A stretch of DNA of 64,000 bases. Source: Stereocaulon alpinum. Its lineage: Eukaryota > Ascomycota > Lecanoromycetes > Lecanorales > Stereocaulaceae. Of the stretch, positions 21,099-32,665 are shown in pieces. The position numbers were made by a program, and so were the translations under genes. Below the pieces are notes generated by a model. The model saw nothing but the letters and a program-made list of their open reading frames with translations. It did no database searches and was not told the origin of the DNA. The first letter of the stretch is position 1. Each line of letters opens with the position of its first letter. The DNA lies in the NCBI GenBank assembly GCA_018257865.1, contig JAEUBA010000027.1, positions 62,001-126,000 of the forward strand, given 5' to 3'.

Positions 21099-22268
21099 AT
21101 GGTCCAGTACATTCCGCTACCAGACTATCGAAGTCTACTGCCACCACTGCTGGCCTGTTTACCTACAGCCTTCGTCTCACCTCGACCACCGCCAGCTTTG
21201 TTACCTCTCCTGACCCCCATTCTGCGTCAACGCGTTCAACACCTTGCGGCTACCGCAAATTCATCAGCCGACTCATGGTTACCGCTACTATGCTGGGAAT
21301 CGGAGCCTGCACAGAAGGTCGTGGATCTGGTCTCAGAAAGTGATGCATTCGAACTACATCCGGTGTCAGGCGAGATCGATTTCGGTGATGTAGAAAATAT
21401 CCTCTACAGGCAATTGGATGAAGAAACACTGCAAGCGAGAATAGCTGTTACGGACATGGGATTGGTTATCATATACCTCTGGTGCGAAGGAGATCAAGAA
21501 GGCGGTGGGAACGGATGGCGAGTATCGGAAGTCAGGCCATTAGAAGGTGAGGGCGATAGTGGCTTCATCGACTGGTCAGCATCGATGGCTCAGGCAAAGG
21601 AAAAGGCAAAAGACAAGATGATGGATGACGCATTACGAGAAGGCGAGAACCATTCCGTTATACGGGGAGGCGGCAGCGCAGTGCCCACCATTACGGGGGA
21701 TGTGGAAGGGGAGGACGATGACGATGCTTATTGGGCACAGTACGATCAGACTCCCGGCCGGAGGACTCCTGCAGCCAAATCTCCTGGTCCGTCTACCACC
21801 ATGAACAACCACACAAGAACGACTTCTGAAGCCGACTACTATGCACAATACGCTCAGGTGCAACCTGAAATGGACAATGACGATCCTACCGAGAACAGAG
21901 AATCGTTTGGGGAATCTTCGCTAAATGGGGACGTATTGAGTTCGTCAACGCAACAATTAACCCAGCCTGAATGGGCTCCAATTCAAGGCAGCATTTCCTT
22001 GCCGCCTGAATTTGGCCGTGATTCACCAAGCCTTGATCTCAACCATCCAGCCACATCCTCTCCAAGGACCAGATCAACGACTGTCTCTCACCTGGAGGAA
22101 ACTGCAGACTCTCAATCGATGGCCGAGGTCGCAGTCAAGCAGCATGTCAGCACGAGTATCAAGAGCTTGTTCCGTCTGTGCAGGAATACCGGTATGGAGA
22201 GATCAGACTTTGACCGGATGGTTCGTAGGGAATTAGAGACATTGAGCATGATGACCGAGGACGATTGA
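21099..22268 (+). CDS. Conserved uncharacterised ascomycete protein
   Basis: Single-exon protein of 389 residues with no domain I can name. The N-terminal ~170 residues are globular and start MVQYIPLPDYRSLLPPLLA, with a segment GLVIIYLWCEGDQ. The middle is acidic and low complexity: DDDDAYWAQYDQTPGRRTP and DYYAQYAQVQPEMDNDD, a Tyr-rich YxxQY pattern. The C-terminal ~60 residues (VKQHVSTSIKSLFRLCRNTG) form a predicted helical module. The overall architecture looks like conserved single-copy fungal proteins of unknown role. It lies between a permease and PMT4 with its own promoter. Confidence 0.75.
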   Translation: MVQYIPLPDYRSLLPPLLACLPTAFVSPRPPPALLPLLTPILRQRVQHLAATANSSADSWLPLLCWESEPAQKVVDLVSESDAFELHPVSGEIDFGDVENILYRQLDEETLQARIAVTDMGLVIIYLWCEGDQEGGGNGWRVSEVRPLEGEGDSGFIDWSASMAQAKEKAKDKMMDDALREGENHSVIRGGGSAVPTITGDVEGEDDDDAYWAQYDQTPGRRTPAAKSPGPSTTMNNHTRTTSEADYYAQYAQVQPEMDNDDPTENRESFGESSLNGDVLSSSTQQLTQPEWAPIQGSISLPPEFGRDSPSLDLNHPATSSPRTRSTTVSHLEETADSQSMAEVAVKQHVSTSIKSLFRLCRNTGMERSDFDRMVRRELETLSMMTEDD

Positions 22269-22852
22269 AGCATTTGGAAAGTCGCCATCGATGATACCCA
22301 TATGATGAGAGATCCGGAATTGATATTTAGTCGCATGTTCCGAACCAATCCTCTAGGGAAAGGTAAAGCCATCATCGCATGCCAGTGTGCTGCTTTGAAG
22401 ATAGTATTCAAAGATCTCCATAGTTCTAGGAGAAGCTTTCAATCCAGACAACCTCCACCCCAGTTGTTGGAAGTCCGCCTTGAATGTCGACTAGATCAAG
22501 GGTTGAGTTCCCACTAGCTACCGTACTGTGCAAGCAGCAGACGGAAGAAAAGGAGCTGAGACAGCGCTAATGTGCGGCGAAACCTATGGCGCTAGTGAAA
22601 CCAGCGAAAAGTTGCCTTGGCGTGGGGATTTGGACACGATTTATCTCAATCTTTACAATTGAGCTTGATTAGTTCAAAGGTTGCTACGGTTCTATAACTT
22701 CCTGCCCGTGTCCACTTCAGACCAAATCGAATGTTTGCCTCTTCCTGTAAGCATCCTTTGAACGGTAGCCGCACGCGGCATTATGCCCCTTGGAGCTCTC
22801 TCTCTAACTAAGGGACCTCCCAGAGTCGGTCCTTACCTTCACACAACCTACA
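22269..22852. other. Intergenic region and PMT4 promoter
   Basis: The 3' flank of the 389-residue gene and the upstream region of PMT4. No gene was recognised. Confidence 0.5.
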
Positions 22853-25359
22853 ATGTCTTCACCTCAGGTGCGGCAACGCCAAGGGCAAAAGGACAAGAAG
22901 ATCCTCACACCACCGCCAACACACGATAGTGATGAAGTTAATGGCATATTGAAAGATATTGAGCTGCCGGAGGCTGTCAAGTCAGAATGGGACTACAAGG
23001 CCGCTTTAGTCATTATAACGATGCTGGCGTTCATAACTAGGTTCTGGGGCATTGGGCATCCAAATGAGGTGGTCTTTGACGAGGTGCATTTTGGCAAGGT
23101 AGGAAAAGCAGCATGAGTCCCATATGAGCCCCGAGCTACTTTGGCACCATCAATTACAGGCGTTACAAGAAGTGGGCTGATTGGAATGCACGACAGTTTG
23201 CTTCGTACTACCTACAAAGAACCTACTTCTTCGATGTTCACCCTCCATTCGGCAAACTCCTCTTCGCCCTCATGGGCTGGTTCGTTGGCTACGATGGACA
23301 CTTTCACTTTGACAATATCGGAGATTCTTACATCGCCAACAAGGTTCCATACGTTGCGTTCCGCGCAATGCCTGCTCTTCTCGGAGCTTTGACGGTGCCT
23401 ACGGTGTTCTTGATCATGTGGGAATCTGGCTACACCTTGCCCGCTGCTGTCGTTGCTGCAGGGCTGGTTCTCTTTGACAATGCCCATATCGGCCAAACTC
23501 GACTTATTCTACTTGACGCTACCCTGGTCTATGCCATGTCCATGAGTGTCCTGTGCTATGTGAGGTTCTACAAAATGAGACACGAGCCCTTCTCCCAGAA
23601 GTGGTGGAAATGGCTCTTGCTTACGGGGGTTGCCCTGAGTTGTGTCATCTCCACCAAATACGTGGGCGTCTTCAGCTTCTTCACAATTGGCTCGGCCGTC
23701 GCAATTGACCTCTGGGACCTTCTTGACGTCAAAAGGAAGGAGGGAGCGTTAAGCCTGCCTGAATTCGGGAAGCATTTCGTAGCGCGTGCTGTGGGCCTTC
23801 TCATAGTACCCTTCCTGATCTATCTTTTCTGGTTCCAGGTCCATTTTGCAATTCTCACCAAATCTGGACCCGGAGACGACTTCATGACTCCCGCCTTCCA
23901 AGAGACGCTGAGCGACAATGTGATGAGTGCACTGTCGACTGGAGTTGAGTACTACGACTCTGTATCTTTCAAACATAAGGAAACCAAGGCCCTCCTCCAT
24001 AGCCATCCAGACAGGTATCCGCTTCGCTACGACGACGGACGAGTCTCCAGCCAGGGTCAGCAAGTCACAGGCTACCCTTACAACGACACGAACAACTACT
24101 GGCAAATCATTCCCGATGGCATTATCGATTTAGAGGACCAGAAGCCTGGTCTTCCGGTGAAGTCAGGAGACTTTATCAAGCTACGACATTTGGTGACCGA
24201 TAGCTACCTCCTGTCTCACGATGTGGCTTCGCCATACTTCCCAACGAACCAGGAATTCACTACGGTGGCCCTAGATCAGGCCAATGGGGAGCGCTACAAC
24301 GACACCCTGTTCGAGATTAAGATCGAAAATGCCAAGGATGGTCAGCAACTGAACAGTGTGTCCGGGCATTTCAAGCTGATTCATGTTCCAACTCGAGTTG
24401 CTATGTGGACGCACACTTCGCCACTACCAGACTGGGCCTACAAACAAGCCGAAATCAACGGAAACAAGAACATCCAGCAATCTAGCAATATCTGGTTTGT
24501 GGAAGAAATTCCGTCGATACCCAAGGACAGTCCTCGTCTGCTGAAGGAGGAGAAGAAAATCAAACATGTGCCTTTCTTGAAGAAGTACTTCGAGCTCCAG
24601 AGGGCCATATTCTACCACAACAACGCTCTGACTAGCAGCCATCCTTATGCCAGTCAGCCAATTCAATGGCCTTTCTTACTCCGCGGCGTCAGCTTCTGGA
24701 CACAAAATGATACAAGGCAACAGATCTACTTCCTCGGTAATCCAGTTGGATGGTGGCTGGCAAGCAGTCTTTTAGCCGTCTTTGCTGGTATTATTGGCGC
24801 AGACCAGCTTTCTCAGCGACGTGGCATCGACAGCCTAGACGAGCGTAAGTGCCTCATCCATTTCTCGAGCCCAGCCTTCGAAGTGATTTTTCTAATAACA
24901 TGGCCAACAGGAACCCGCTCCCGCCTCTATAACAGCACAGGTTTCTTTTTTCTCTGCTGGGCAGCCCATTATCTCCCCTTCTACCTGATGGGCCGTCAAC
25001 TCTTCCTCCATCATTACCTCCCCGCACATCTTGCCTCCGCTCTCGTGACGGGAGCACTCCTGGAATTTATCTTCAATCTCGACCCTGTCGGGCTTGACGA
25101 GAATGTCCTCCAACAAACCCAATCAAAGACCCCAAGCAAGAACAAGGATCGAGGAGGGAAGAGGATCGTCGTTCCAGCTAGAGACAGAGTAGGACGCCAG
25201 GGTATGTTGGCACTCTGGGGAGCTTGTGGCACGGTCATGGCTGTTGTGATTGCTGGATGGTATTTCTTCTTGCCATTGACGTACGGCAAGCCAGGATTGA
25301 CCGCAGACCAAGTCAATGCGAGGAAGTGGCTAGGATATGATTTGCATTTTGCAAAATGA
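22853..25359 (+). CDS. PMT4: Dolichyl-phosphate-mannose protein O-mannosyltransferase, PMT4 subfamily
   Basis: This ER membrane enzyme transfers mannose from dolichol phosphate to Ser/Thr of secretory proteins, mainly membrane proteins for the PMT4 class. Exons 22853-23098, 23197-24844 and 24911-25359 join to 780 residues. The first luminal loop has the acidic catalytic motif FDEVHFGK, followed after the intron by FASYYLQRTYFFDVHPPFGK. STKYVGV, LTKSGPGDDFM and the VASPYFPTN loop match Pmt4 rather than Pmt1/Pmt2. MIR-type repeats cover residues ~320-490 (LHSHPDRYPLRYDDGR onward). The second intron (66 nt, CTAATAAC branch site) is a multiple of three and stopless, so retention would insert 22 residues. 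Confidence 0.94.
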
Positions 25360-25734
25360 GCAGGATACTTAGCGCAACCCATCTCTCAACTTTGACGGAA
25401 GAGAAAGCTACAGGTGCGAATTAAAAGAAGAACGGGAAAGGCGACTGCGTTGGGGAGCAGGGAAACATATTCAGACGGCTACTTGGAGTATCCTGTATTC
25501 GTAAGCTTGATATTTTTAGCGATGTCAAGGGACGGACTCGGAATATTGGCCATTGTATACATAGACAATTTCAACTGATTGAAAGCAAATATGTTGCGCA
25601 GCCAATTCGACAAGTGAAGAGGTGTCGAGATGTTGTTACATTGACATTGACCAGCCTCCTATATACACATAACCCTTCACTTCAACCTCCCCAGTCATGT
25701 ATCCATCCCGTCTCAAAACAAATTCCTCCGGTTT
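25360..25734. other. Convergent 3' spacer PMT4 / ATP synthase e
   Basis: This lies between two convergent 3' ends. No gene was seen. Confidence 0.5.
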
Positions 25735-26314
25735 CTATTTCGCCTCGTCTGCCATCTTCATCGTTAGGTATGCTTCTAGGTCGAATTTCGAATCCATTGG
25801 GTCTGTGATGACTGTTGAGAAGATGAATACGTTAGCCAAGCCCTCCAAGTCGGTTGTTCTTCTCCGCATCCGCCATATGCTATCCACCACCACCCCCTTC
25901 ACATCCCCTCCCTTTCCCCCTCTTCCCTTCCCACCCCCCCAATCCTCCGTCTCAAACAAAGAAGGAAAAAACTCACCGTCCCCCCCTTCAGTCCTACTCT
26001 CCCTCGGCATCGTCTTCTTAACCCACTCCGCCTTAGCCTTCTGTATCAAACTCGATTTCTGCTGGTACTCTCTATCGATCTGGTCGATTTTTGCTTTTGC
26101 AAGTATCGCTGATTGGTGGTAGATGCCGTAGATTATGCCGGTGGCTAGGGCGCTGTAGCGGAGGACCTGTGGGGTGCGTTAGTATGGGGGATATGGGAAG
26201 GGGAGAGGGGATGGGGAAAGGGGGGTTTTGAATTGGGGGAGAGAAGGGGGAGAAGGGGAGGGGAATGGGGGATGCATGGGGTATGGGGAGAGGTACGTTT
26301 GCGCCAGAAGCCAT
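25735..26314 (-). CDS. ATP21: Mitochondrial F1Fo-ATP synthase subunit e
   Basis: Subunit e (Atp21/Tim11) is an inner-membrane Fo subunit that drives ATP synthase dimerisation and cristae shape. Three exons (26314-26297, 26166-25977, 25811-25735) join to 94 residues, the usual size. The start MASGANVLRYSALATG leads into the membrane helix with the dimerisation motif GxxxG at residues 16-20 (GIIYG). A helical matrix-side segment KAKAEWVKK follows, ending in DPMDSKFDLEAYLTM, conserved in fungal subunit e. Intron 1 (130 nt) splits after codon 6. Intron 2 (165 nt) has a GCTAACG branch site. The two introns have opposite strand composition, one C-rich and one G-rich. Confidence 0.9.
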
Positions 26315-26779
26315 TGTGGGTGGAGGTTTCGTGTATCCGAGGGTTTGGGGGATGCGTAGGAGATCAATCGCAGGCGAAAAGCGCAGACGATTATGGTGCG
26401 CGGCTTTTTAGCGCTGAGAGGCTGTCGTGGTGGTTGACGAGAGCGTCGTTGTCGTTGAGAGGTTTGAGCTCGACCGAGCTTCAAATTCGATGCGGGCTTT
26501 TGCCAAGCTTTTTGTGTATGCATAAAGTTGTGGAATTCCGTCGCGTTTCTTCACACTTTGTTTGTAGACCGACGCTCCCGACTTTATATGAGGCTCTGCA
26601 GCTAGACCTGAGGCCTGTTATTTGATACTTTCATGATGTGTAATCTTGATATCTCCTCATGAGTCTAACGTCCGCAGCATTGGTCAAAGAAGTTACCTCA
26701 ACATCCACGCCCCATGAATCAGTGACAAGCTAGAAAGCAGTGGAGATTCTTAAGGCATTTTCAGAGCCAGCTGGTCAAG
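26315..26779. other. Divergent promoter, ATP synthase e / dynein intermediate chain
   Basis: 465 bases lie between the two start codons. The open frames here are antisense shadows. Confidence 0.5.
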
Positions 26780-29006
26780 ATGCAGCGCAAAGACGAGATC
26801 CTAGCCAAAAAGGCCAAGCTCGCGGAGCTCAGGCGTCAGCGAGAAGAAAGAGAGCAAAGGCAGAAGGAGTCTGGATCCAAAAGGGAGTCAATATTAGGGG
26901 ATCCATCAGAGGTACATTGTCCGTGTATCCACCATTTCTGACAGCTCAAGCTTATCTTTAGCAGGGCAGAGCGTCTACGCCCTCCCGTACAACTGATCGA
27001 AAGGAGCTTGATAGCTTCATTGAGACATTGGTAGGAGAAAGGGTAGCTTCTGGCACCTCTTCCCCAGCTGGTCGAAAAAGCCGTCCAAGCTCCATGTTTG
27101 GTAGCGGACAGGCTGGCACTGAGACATATGAGCGTGCTTCAAGTGGGAGTCGGCCTCCAATACAGACTGCTTCGGCAGGTACACAGACGTTGTCCACTGC
27201 GCCTATCGAGACTACTTTGGACCAACCCCCAGGACCAAGTCTCACAAAGCCTAAAGTTGAGGTAACGACATATAGCAAGGGGGTACAAACATCAGATCTA
27301 TGGTCTCCACAGCGGCGGCGAAGATCATCGGGAGGGTTCTCGGACTCAGAGAGAGATCAATCGCCTACTACACGTTCGCCCAGAGCTTCGAAGCGCTTGA
27401 GTCGAAGAGAACGAGAGAGGGAGGAAGAGCTTAGACAAAACCTTAGACGAGAGATTGAAGAGGAGCTTAAAGCTGTCAAAGACTTGACCTTAGACGGTCC
27501 AATACCCACGGGACCATCCAAGTTCCCAGCGCGAGGCCTAACAGACGAAGAGGTCAATGCAGTGACTGCTTCCGAAGATTTCCTTGACTTCGTGGAGAGG
27601 TCGAGTAAAGTCATAGAAAAGGCGTTGGATCAGGACTACGATGTGCTGGCCGATTATGCTCTGGACGGAGCAGATGGTATTGACGAGGACGAAGACGAAG
27701 GCTATGGAAGCTCGGTAGGGAAGAAAGGGAGGCGGATAAAACAAGTTGCACAATTCTACGATGAGCGGTGGAGCAAGAAGCGCATGATCAGTGATATGTG
27801 CTTCTCGCCAAAGGTGAAAATTTACCGTCAATGTTATCATGGGACGTTGCTAATGGCTTCTAGTTCCCAGAGCTACTCCTCGCATCGTACACCAAGAACC
27901 CTTCCTCACCTCAAGACCCTTCAGGCCTCGTCCAGATATGGAACATGCATCTCCACTCACGCCCGGAATACACATTCCATAGCACTTCCGACATCCTAAC
28001 CGCCAAGTTCTCGCCCTTCCATCCCTCCCTCATCATCGGCGGCTCTTATAGTGGGCAAGTCCTACTTTGGGACACCCGCTCCAGAACGCCTCTACCGGTG
28101 CAAAAGACCCCCCTTACGGGCGCATCAACAGGAGGTCATACGCACCCTGTATATTCAATATCCTTAGTCGGTACACAGAATGCCAACAACATCATCTCCT
28201 GCTCTACCGACGGCGTAGTCTGCGGCTGGACAGTCGACATGCTCAGCCTACCCCAAGAATACCTCGAACTCACGACACCACCTCCAAGTAAGACCGAAGA
28301 CCTCAGCCCAACATGCATGTCATTCTCCGTATCAGACCCAACGTCATTCCTCGTTGGTACCGAAGAGGGGACGATCTACCCATGCCACCGATATGACCGC
28401 GCTGGCGCCAAAGCTGGTGTCGACACTCGTCTAAGGTATAGAGGGCATACAGCTCCTGTTATGAGTCTCGACTTCCATCCCGCACGGGGACCTGTGGATC
28501 TGGGAGACTTGATATTGTCGAGTGCCCTCGACTGGACTGTCAAGCTATGGAAGACTCGCGCACCAACCTCTACCGCCGTTACCACATCAACAACCTCGTC
28601 GATTCTCCATCCCGCTGCTAACAACGAGCAAACGGTCGAACAGCTCATAGAGTTCTCTCGAGAAGATGTTGTCTACGACGCTCGTTGGTCGCCTCACAAA
28701 CCTGGCGTTTTCTCATCAGTAGACGGAGCAGGTAATGTCGAAGTCTGGGATCTCACAGTCGACACCGAGGTCCCTGTCACACGGACAACGCCAGAAGTAA
28801 GCCGTAGCGTTCAAGACGGCTATGTAGCGAAGAGCTTAGACAAGGTTACATGGGAAGAGAAAGAAGGAAAGAGACTAGGCGTTGGTGGTGCAGCTGGTGT
28901 GGTTACTGTTTTTGAAGTGGGAAGCGAGCTTGCTGGTGAAAGTGTAAGGAACGAGGAGTGGACGAGGATGAAGAGGCTAATTAGCAGAGTGGAGGCGGGA
29001 AGGTGA
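26780..29006 (+). CDS. Cytoplasmic dynein 1 intermediate chain
   Basis: The intermediate chain links dynein heavy chain, light chains and dynactin p150. Exons 26780-26911, 26965-27813 and 27864-29006 join to 707 residues. The N-terminal coiled coil MQRKDEILAKKAKLAELRRQ binds p150Glued/NudE in homologues. TASAGTQTLS and YSKGVQTSD resemble LC8 light-chain binding motifs. A charged helix (SRREREREEELRQNLRREIE) precedes a C-terminal WD40 propeller (from FPELLLASYTKNP to the end, with IIGGSYSGQVLLWDTRS). The first intron ends in TAGCAG, so two acceptors 3 nt apart are possible (one extra Gln). In Aspergillus the orthologue is a nuclear distribution gene. Confidence 0.92.
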
Positions 29007-29828
29007 TTTCAGAGATATTGTGTTTTTTGTACGTGCAAAATACCCATTTGCGAGCTCAGTGATAAGTTGGACGTTGCAATACTAAGGGCTAATTGCCCGA
29101 CATTGTCGCCATGCTGCGCTCGCAGCATAAGAGATAGCGGTGTCTGCCCACTTGAGTTGTCACACTTTAGCTTCTTGTCTGATTGGTTCTTTACGGCAGG
29201 TGAACAATCGTAGTAGGTATATGACTTACCCCATTCTTACGCCACTATCAGCATATATGATAGATATCAATTCTTTAGAACTTGGACTGTCTTCCCACCC
29301 CCTTTCCCACCCTGCTTGGAAAAGCATATGTGAGTGATGAAGTAAAGTTTTGCTCATGGCACAAGAGACGGCAATAATCTGATTGTGGAGGGAAGCAAAC
29401 AATCTCAGCCAATGGCCGATCAAGACAAACTACCTATGCATGGAACTTTCGTTAAGCAAGCTAGCCAAACCGCTAAGGTAGAGCTCATGCATGCATGGAA
29501 CTTTCATCCAGGTGCGCTAACCTGAATGGAACTAGCTCGAAAGCTCATGCATGGAACTTCAGTTCGACGAATCAGGTTGTTTGAGATGCGATATCAAGGC
29601 TGCTGGATTCCCCCCCTCATAAGTAGCCTCATCCTCGCGCCTTTATCCTTCTCGCTTTTGGTCCTCTTTTCCATAGATCTGAAACTCAATTCGTCAGTAG
29701 GATCATTCTCGATGGGCGCCTTTCATCATCAACGGTCTCGTCGAGGCCTTAAGAACTTGGGACACTTACCAACCCCACTCCATATTCTAACACTTTAATC
29801 ATCCTCTATATCTCTCCAAACCAGTAAA
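29007..29828. other. Upstream region of the Clr5-domain gene
   Basis: About 820 bases with no supported gene. It contains three spaced copies of a CATGCATGGAACTT motif at 29436-29562, listed separately. Confidence 0.5.
29434..29562 (+). repeat. Three spaced direct repeats of CATGCATGGAACTT
   Basis: ATGCATGGAACTTTC occurs near 29436, again near 29492 preceded by GCTCATG, and again near 29547 within GCTCATGCATGGAACTTCAG. Spacing is about 55 bases, and a weaker AATGGAACT lies between the last two. They sit about 270-390 bases before the Clr5-gene ATG. Confidence 0.75.
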
Positions 29829-31398
29829 ATGACGACTGAAACGCTCGCCATCTCTGTTCGTTATCCTAATCATTCGTTTCCGTCTGTGTCTTTCAAATCT
29901 AGTACAATAACAACTTTTCCACGGCAGTCAGGCACAGTGAGCACGGCCACGGCCGATGTCAAACCCATTGTTTATGCAGCTAAAGGGGACTGGGTCAAGC
30001 ATTGCACACTTATCGCACAACTATACGAAGAACGATCATTAGCAGAAGTCATGGAATTCATGGAAAGGCAGCATGGGTTCAGAGCAACGTGAGTGATACC
30101 GATAATTTCCCCTGCTTCTAGAAGTGCTGACATCGCTTAGGACGAAGATGTACAAAACGCATATTAAGAAGTACGGTCTTGACAAGAAGAATAAAGAACA
30201 CGAAATGAGAGCGATTGTTCGTAAGCATAGTCAGCGAGCTGCGCAGGGGAAGCAATCCGTATTCCGTATCCGCGGACGAATCGTCGACTACGAAAACGTG
30301 ATTCGGTATTGGAAAAGGAAGGGGATATCGATCAAGCAATCTATTGCTCAGCCAAGAGAGTGTGCGACACCGGAGGCACTCGAATGCGTTACTCCAGTCC
30401 CTCCTTGGATTATTGCACCGAAGGCGCTTGCGATTCCAGAGTGGATATTCGCCAGTATAGGAAACTACTGCAAAGGCTCTTTCGGATCTGGGACATGGAT
30501 AATCACAAGCCCAGAGTTCGAGTGTCAGACTGTCAAAGCTCAAAGATCCATCTCTGCGCGATCATACGAGCTCACAAATTCGTGTGAGATAGCGTGTGAG
30601 CTCTTCGCCAAAAACGCTTTTCAGGAGGCAGGAAAAGCCTTGATGTCTGCTTCCGCCGGGATTAAGGACATCCTCCTTGCAGAACATCCAGCAACCCTTC
30701 GAAATATTCTTAGACTGATTACACATGTACGCAGTCAGCAAAGATATGAGATAGCCTTGGCTATACTTCGACAATTCTCTGCTCTGGGTGAAGTCGTACT
30801 TGGTAATGAGCACCCTCTTCGCCGTATCTGCGGATGGCTTGCCTCAGTGGATCTCTATCAATCTGAGGAAGTTCTCTCTACATGCTTCCGATGCATAGGT
30901 GACCATCTAGAAAGCCTTATCGGTCGCATGCACTTTTCCACGCTGCGATGCCGGACTGTGTATATCAAGCATGTGTACAACAAAGGCGACACTAGCCGAG
31001 CAGAAAGATTGCTGCGGAATGTGTCAAATGAATGCGAGATTGTGCTGGGGCCGTCTGACATCCGCACTCTGGAGGTGAGAATGGAGTTGGCATATCACTA
31101 TCTGAATCACCAAGAACAGTATATCGAGGCAGAGAAACTAGGCCTTGATATCTTTACTCGCGCGCAGCATCTCCGATCACGGATTAAAAGAATCTATTTC
31201 CGTGCCGACGCTCTCTGGATTTTGGGAAATTGTCAATATGCCCGCGGCGACATATATTCAGCGGAGACAAGTATCCGCGCAGCGATCAATTTACGCGTAT
31301 CAGAATGGGGCGGAGACGACAGTGTCGTAAGGATGTGGCGAATGCATGCGGAGCGCTTGCAAATGAAGTTCAATCCAGACTCCAGTCAACGTTTCTAA
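29829..31398 (+). CDS. Clr5-domain protein with TPR-like C-terminal region
   Basis: Exons 29829-30088 and 30141-31398 are joined across a 52-nt intron with a GCTGAC branch site, giving 505 residues. Residues ~53-105 form a Clr5 domain: GDWVKHCTLIAQLYEERSLA, then EFMERQHGFRAT and TKMYKTHIKKYGLDKKNK. This module is common in filamentous fungi and is named after S. pombe Clr5, a heterochromatin silencing factor. The C-terminal ~330 residues are repeated helices (SAETSIRAAINLRVSEWG) that look like degenerate TPRs. A DNA- or chromatin-related role is inferred from the domain only. A strong hairpin follows the stop codon within 12 bases. Confidence 0.8.
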
Positions 31399-32665
31399 CA
31401 GTTCCGAAAGTCCAGTTTGAAAGGCAAACTGGACCAACTACCAGGTTCTAGCGTTGAGCAGTCCAATTTGGAAGTTAGACGGCGTAAATTGGAGTATAGG
31501 GCAGGAGCACCGGAGTCCTCTATTCGATAATACGACTCCCTAGAGCTCCAGCTTCATTTCATCAATCTCACATTGGCCGCTTTTTCCAAATGTCTTATTC
31601 GGAATAGGAACACGAAGTAGCTGATTTTGCGACTTTTCTGATATTCTCATCCTTCCATTGACATATTCTGAATTCAAATCTCCTTCCCACGAATCTATGG
31701 TCTCTTATCCACTGAGCCGCTGAACCACCCCCCTTACACCCAAGGAAACAACAACTTTCGCCCTAACAGAAAACGTAGTCTATATCCCCAGCCTTTGCAT
31801 CAACAGCACCACGCCCAACATGACCGCCCTACGAACTGCAAATCTCCTGTAGCGCCCAGATCTTGCACTCGCTCAAAACTTCTTATACACCCTTCCAAAC
31901 ACGATAAGCCTCGTCATTTGCATCCGCTATAGAGTTCAACTGTCTTTTCCCTGCAAGGCAATTTCCCGCTTCGGAGCAAGCATCAAAAAGCGACGCCATC
32001 AATCGCCAAAACACAAAAGCGCACCCGGACTCCGCAAATGGAGATCAGAACCGAGTATAATGTATCATAGACTTTTGAGAATGTTTGAGACACGCAAATC
32101 CTCACTTAGAAACCTTGGATTCTAGATTGAAGGCCACTATCATCTGTGAAAAGTCGAGTGAGTCATATGTCATTCGTAGCCAGAGGGTTGTATGTGATTG
32201 TGGCATCTAGACTAAGCTCTGAAGCATCACCCATCACTGGAATAGCACAATCTTTCAAAGGAAGCGAGAGGCAAGAATCTCGTTCACGTTTATATGGGAG
32301 GGATTTGAAAGCCTCATTTCCGTATTGGGATCAGCTGAGACTTTTGGTTTCAGCTTCTATGGTTCCTGCGGGATGTGTGGGTTGAGGCGAGCTCATCGCT
32401 TTGCATGCGAGTGCGGTAAGTGAGATGCTTTGGATAGAGGACAAGGGTGATATGCTCGTCGTTGGATCATTGTGTAGAGGGTGGGGAGAGGACGTAGGAG
32501 AATGAGTATTTTGCGAGAAGGTATAGAGCAGCGTTGCCACATACATCGTGGTCGTTGGGTTGGATTATTTTCACTCGTAATTGGATAGAAGTATATCGGG
32601 CTACTTCAATCATAGGCGGTGGTTAGGAACTCATAGTAAAAGTAATAGAATCTCAGTTCCCGAGT
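31399..32665. other. Spacer between Clr5 gene and PRP4
   Basis: About 1.27 kb with two short perfect inverted repeats right after the Clr5-gene stop and otherwise no supported gene. Confidence 0.5.
31410..31493 (+). repeat. Two consecutive perfect hairpins downstream of the Clr5-domain gene
   Basis: GTCCAGTTTG (31410-31419) pairs perfectly with CAAACTGGAC (31425-31434) across a 5-nt AAAGG loop. A second pair, TCCAATTT (31462-31469) with AAATTGGA (31486-31493), follows about 30 bases on. Both arms begin TCCA. They could act in mRNA 3'-end formation or be element termini. Confidence 0.7.
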
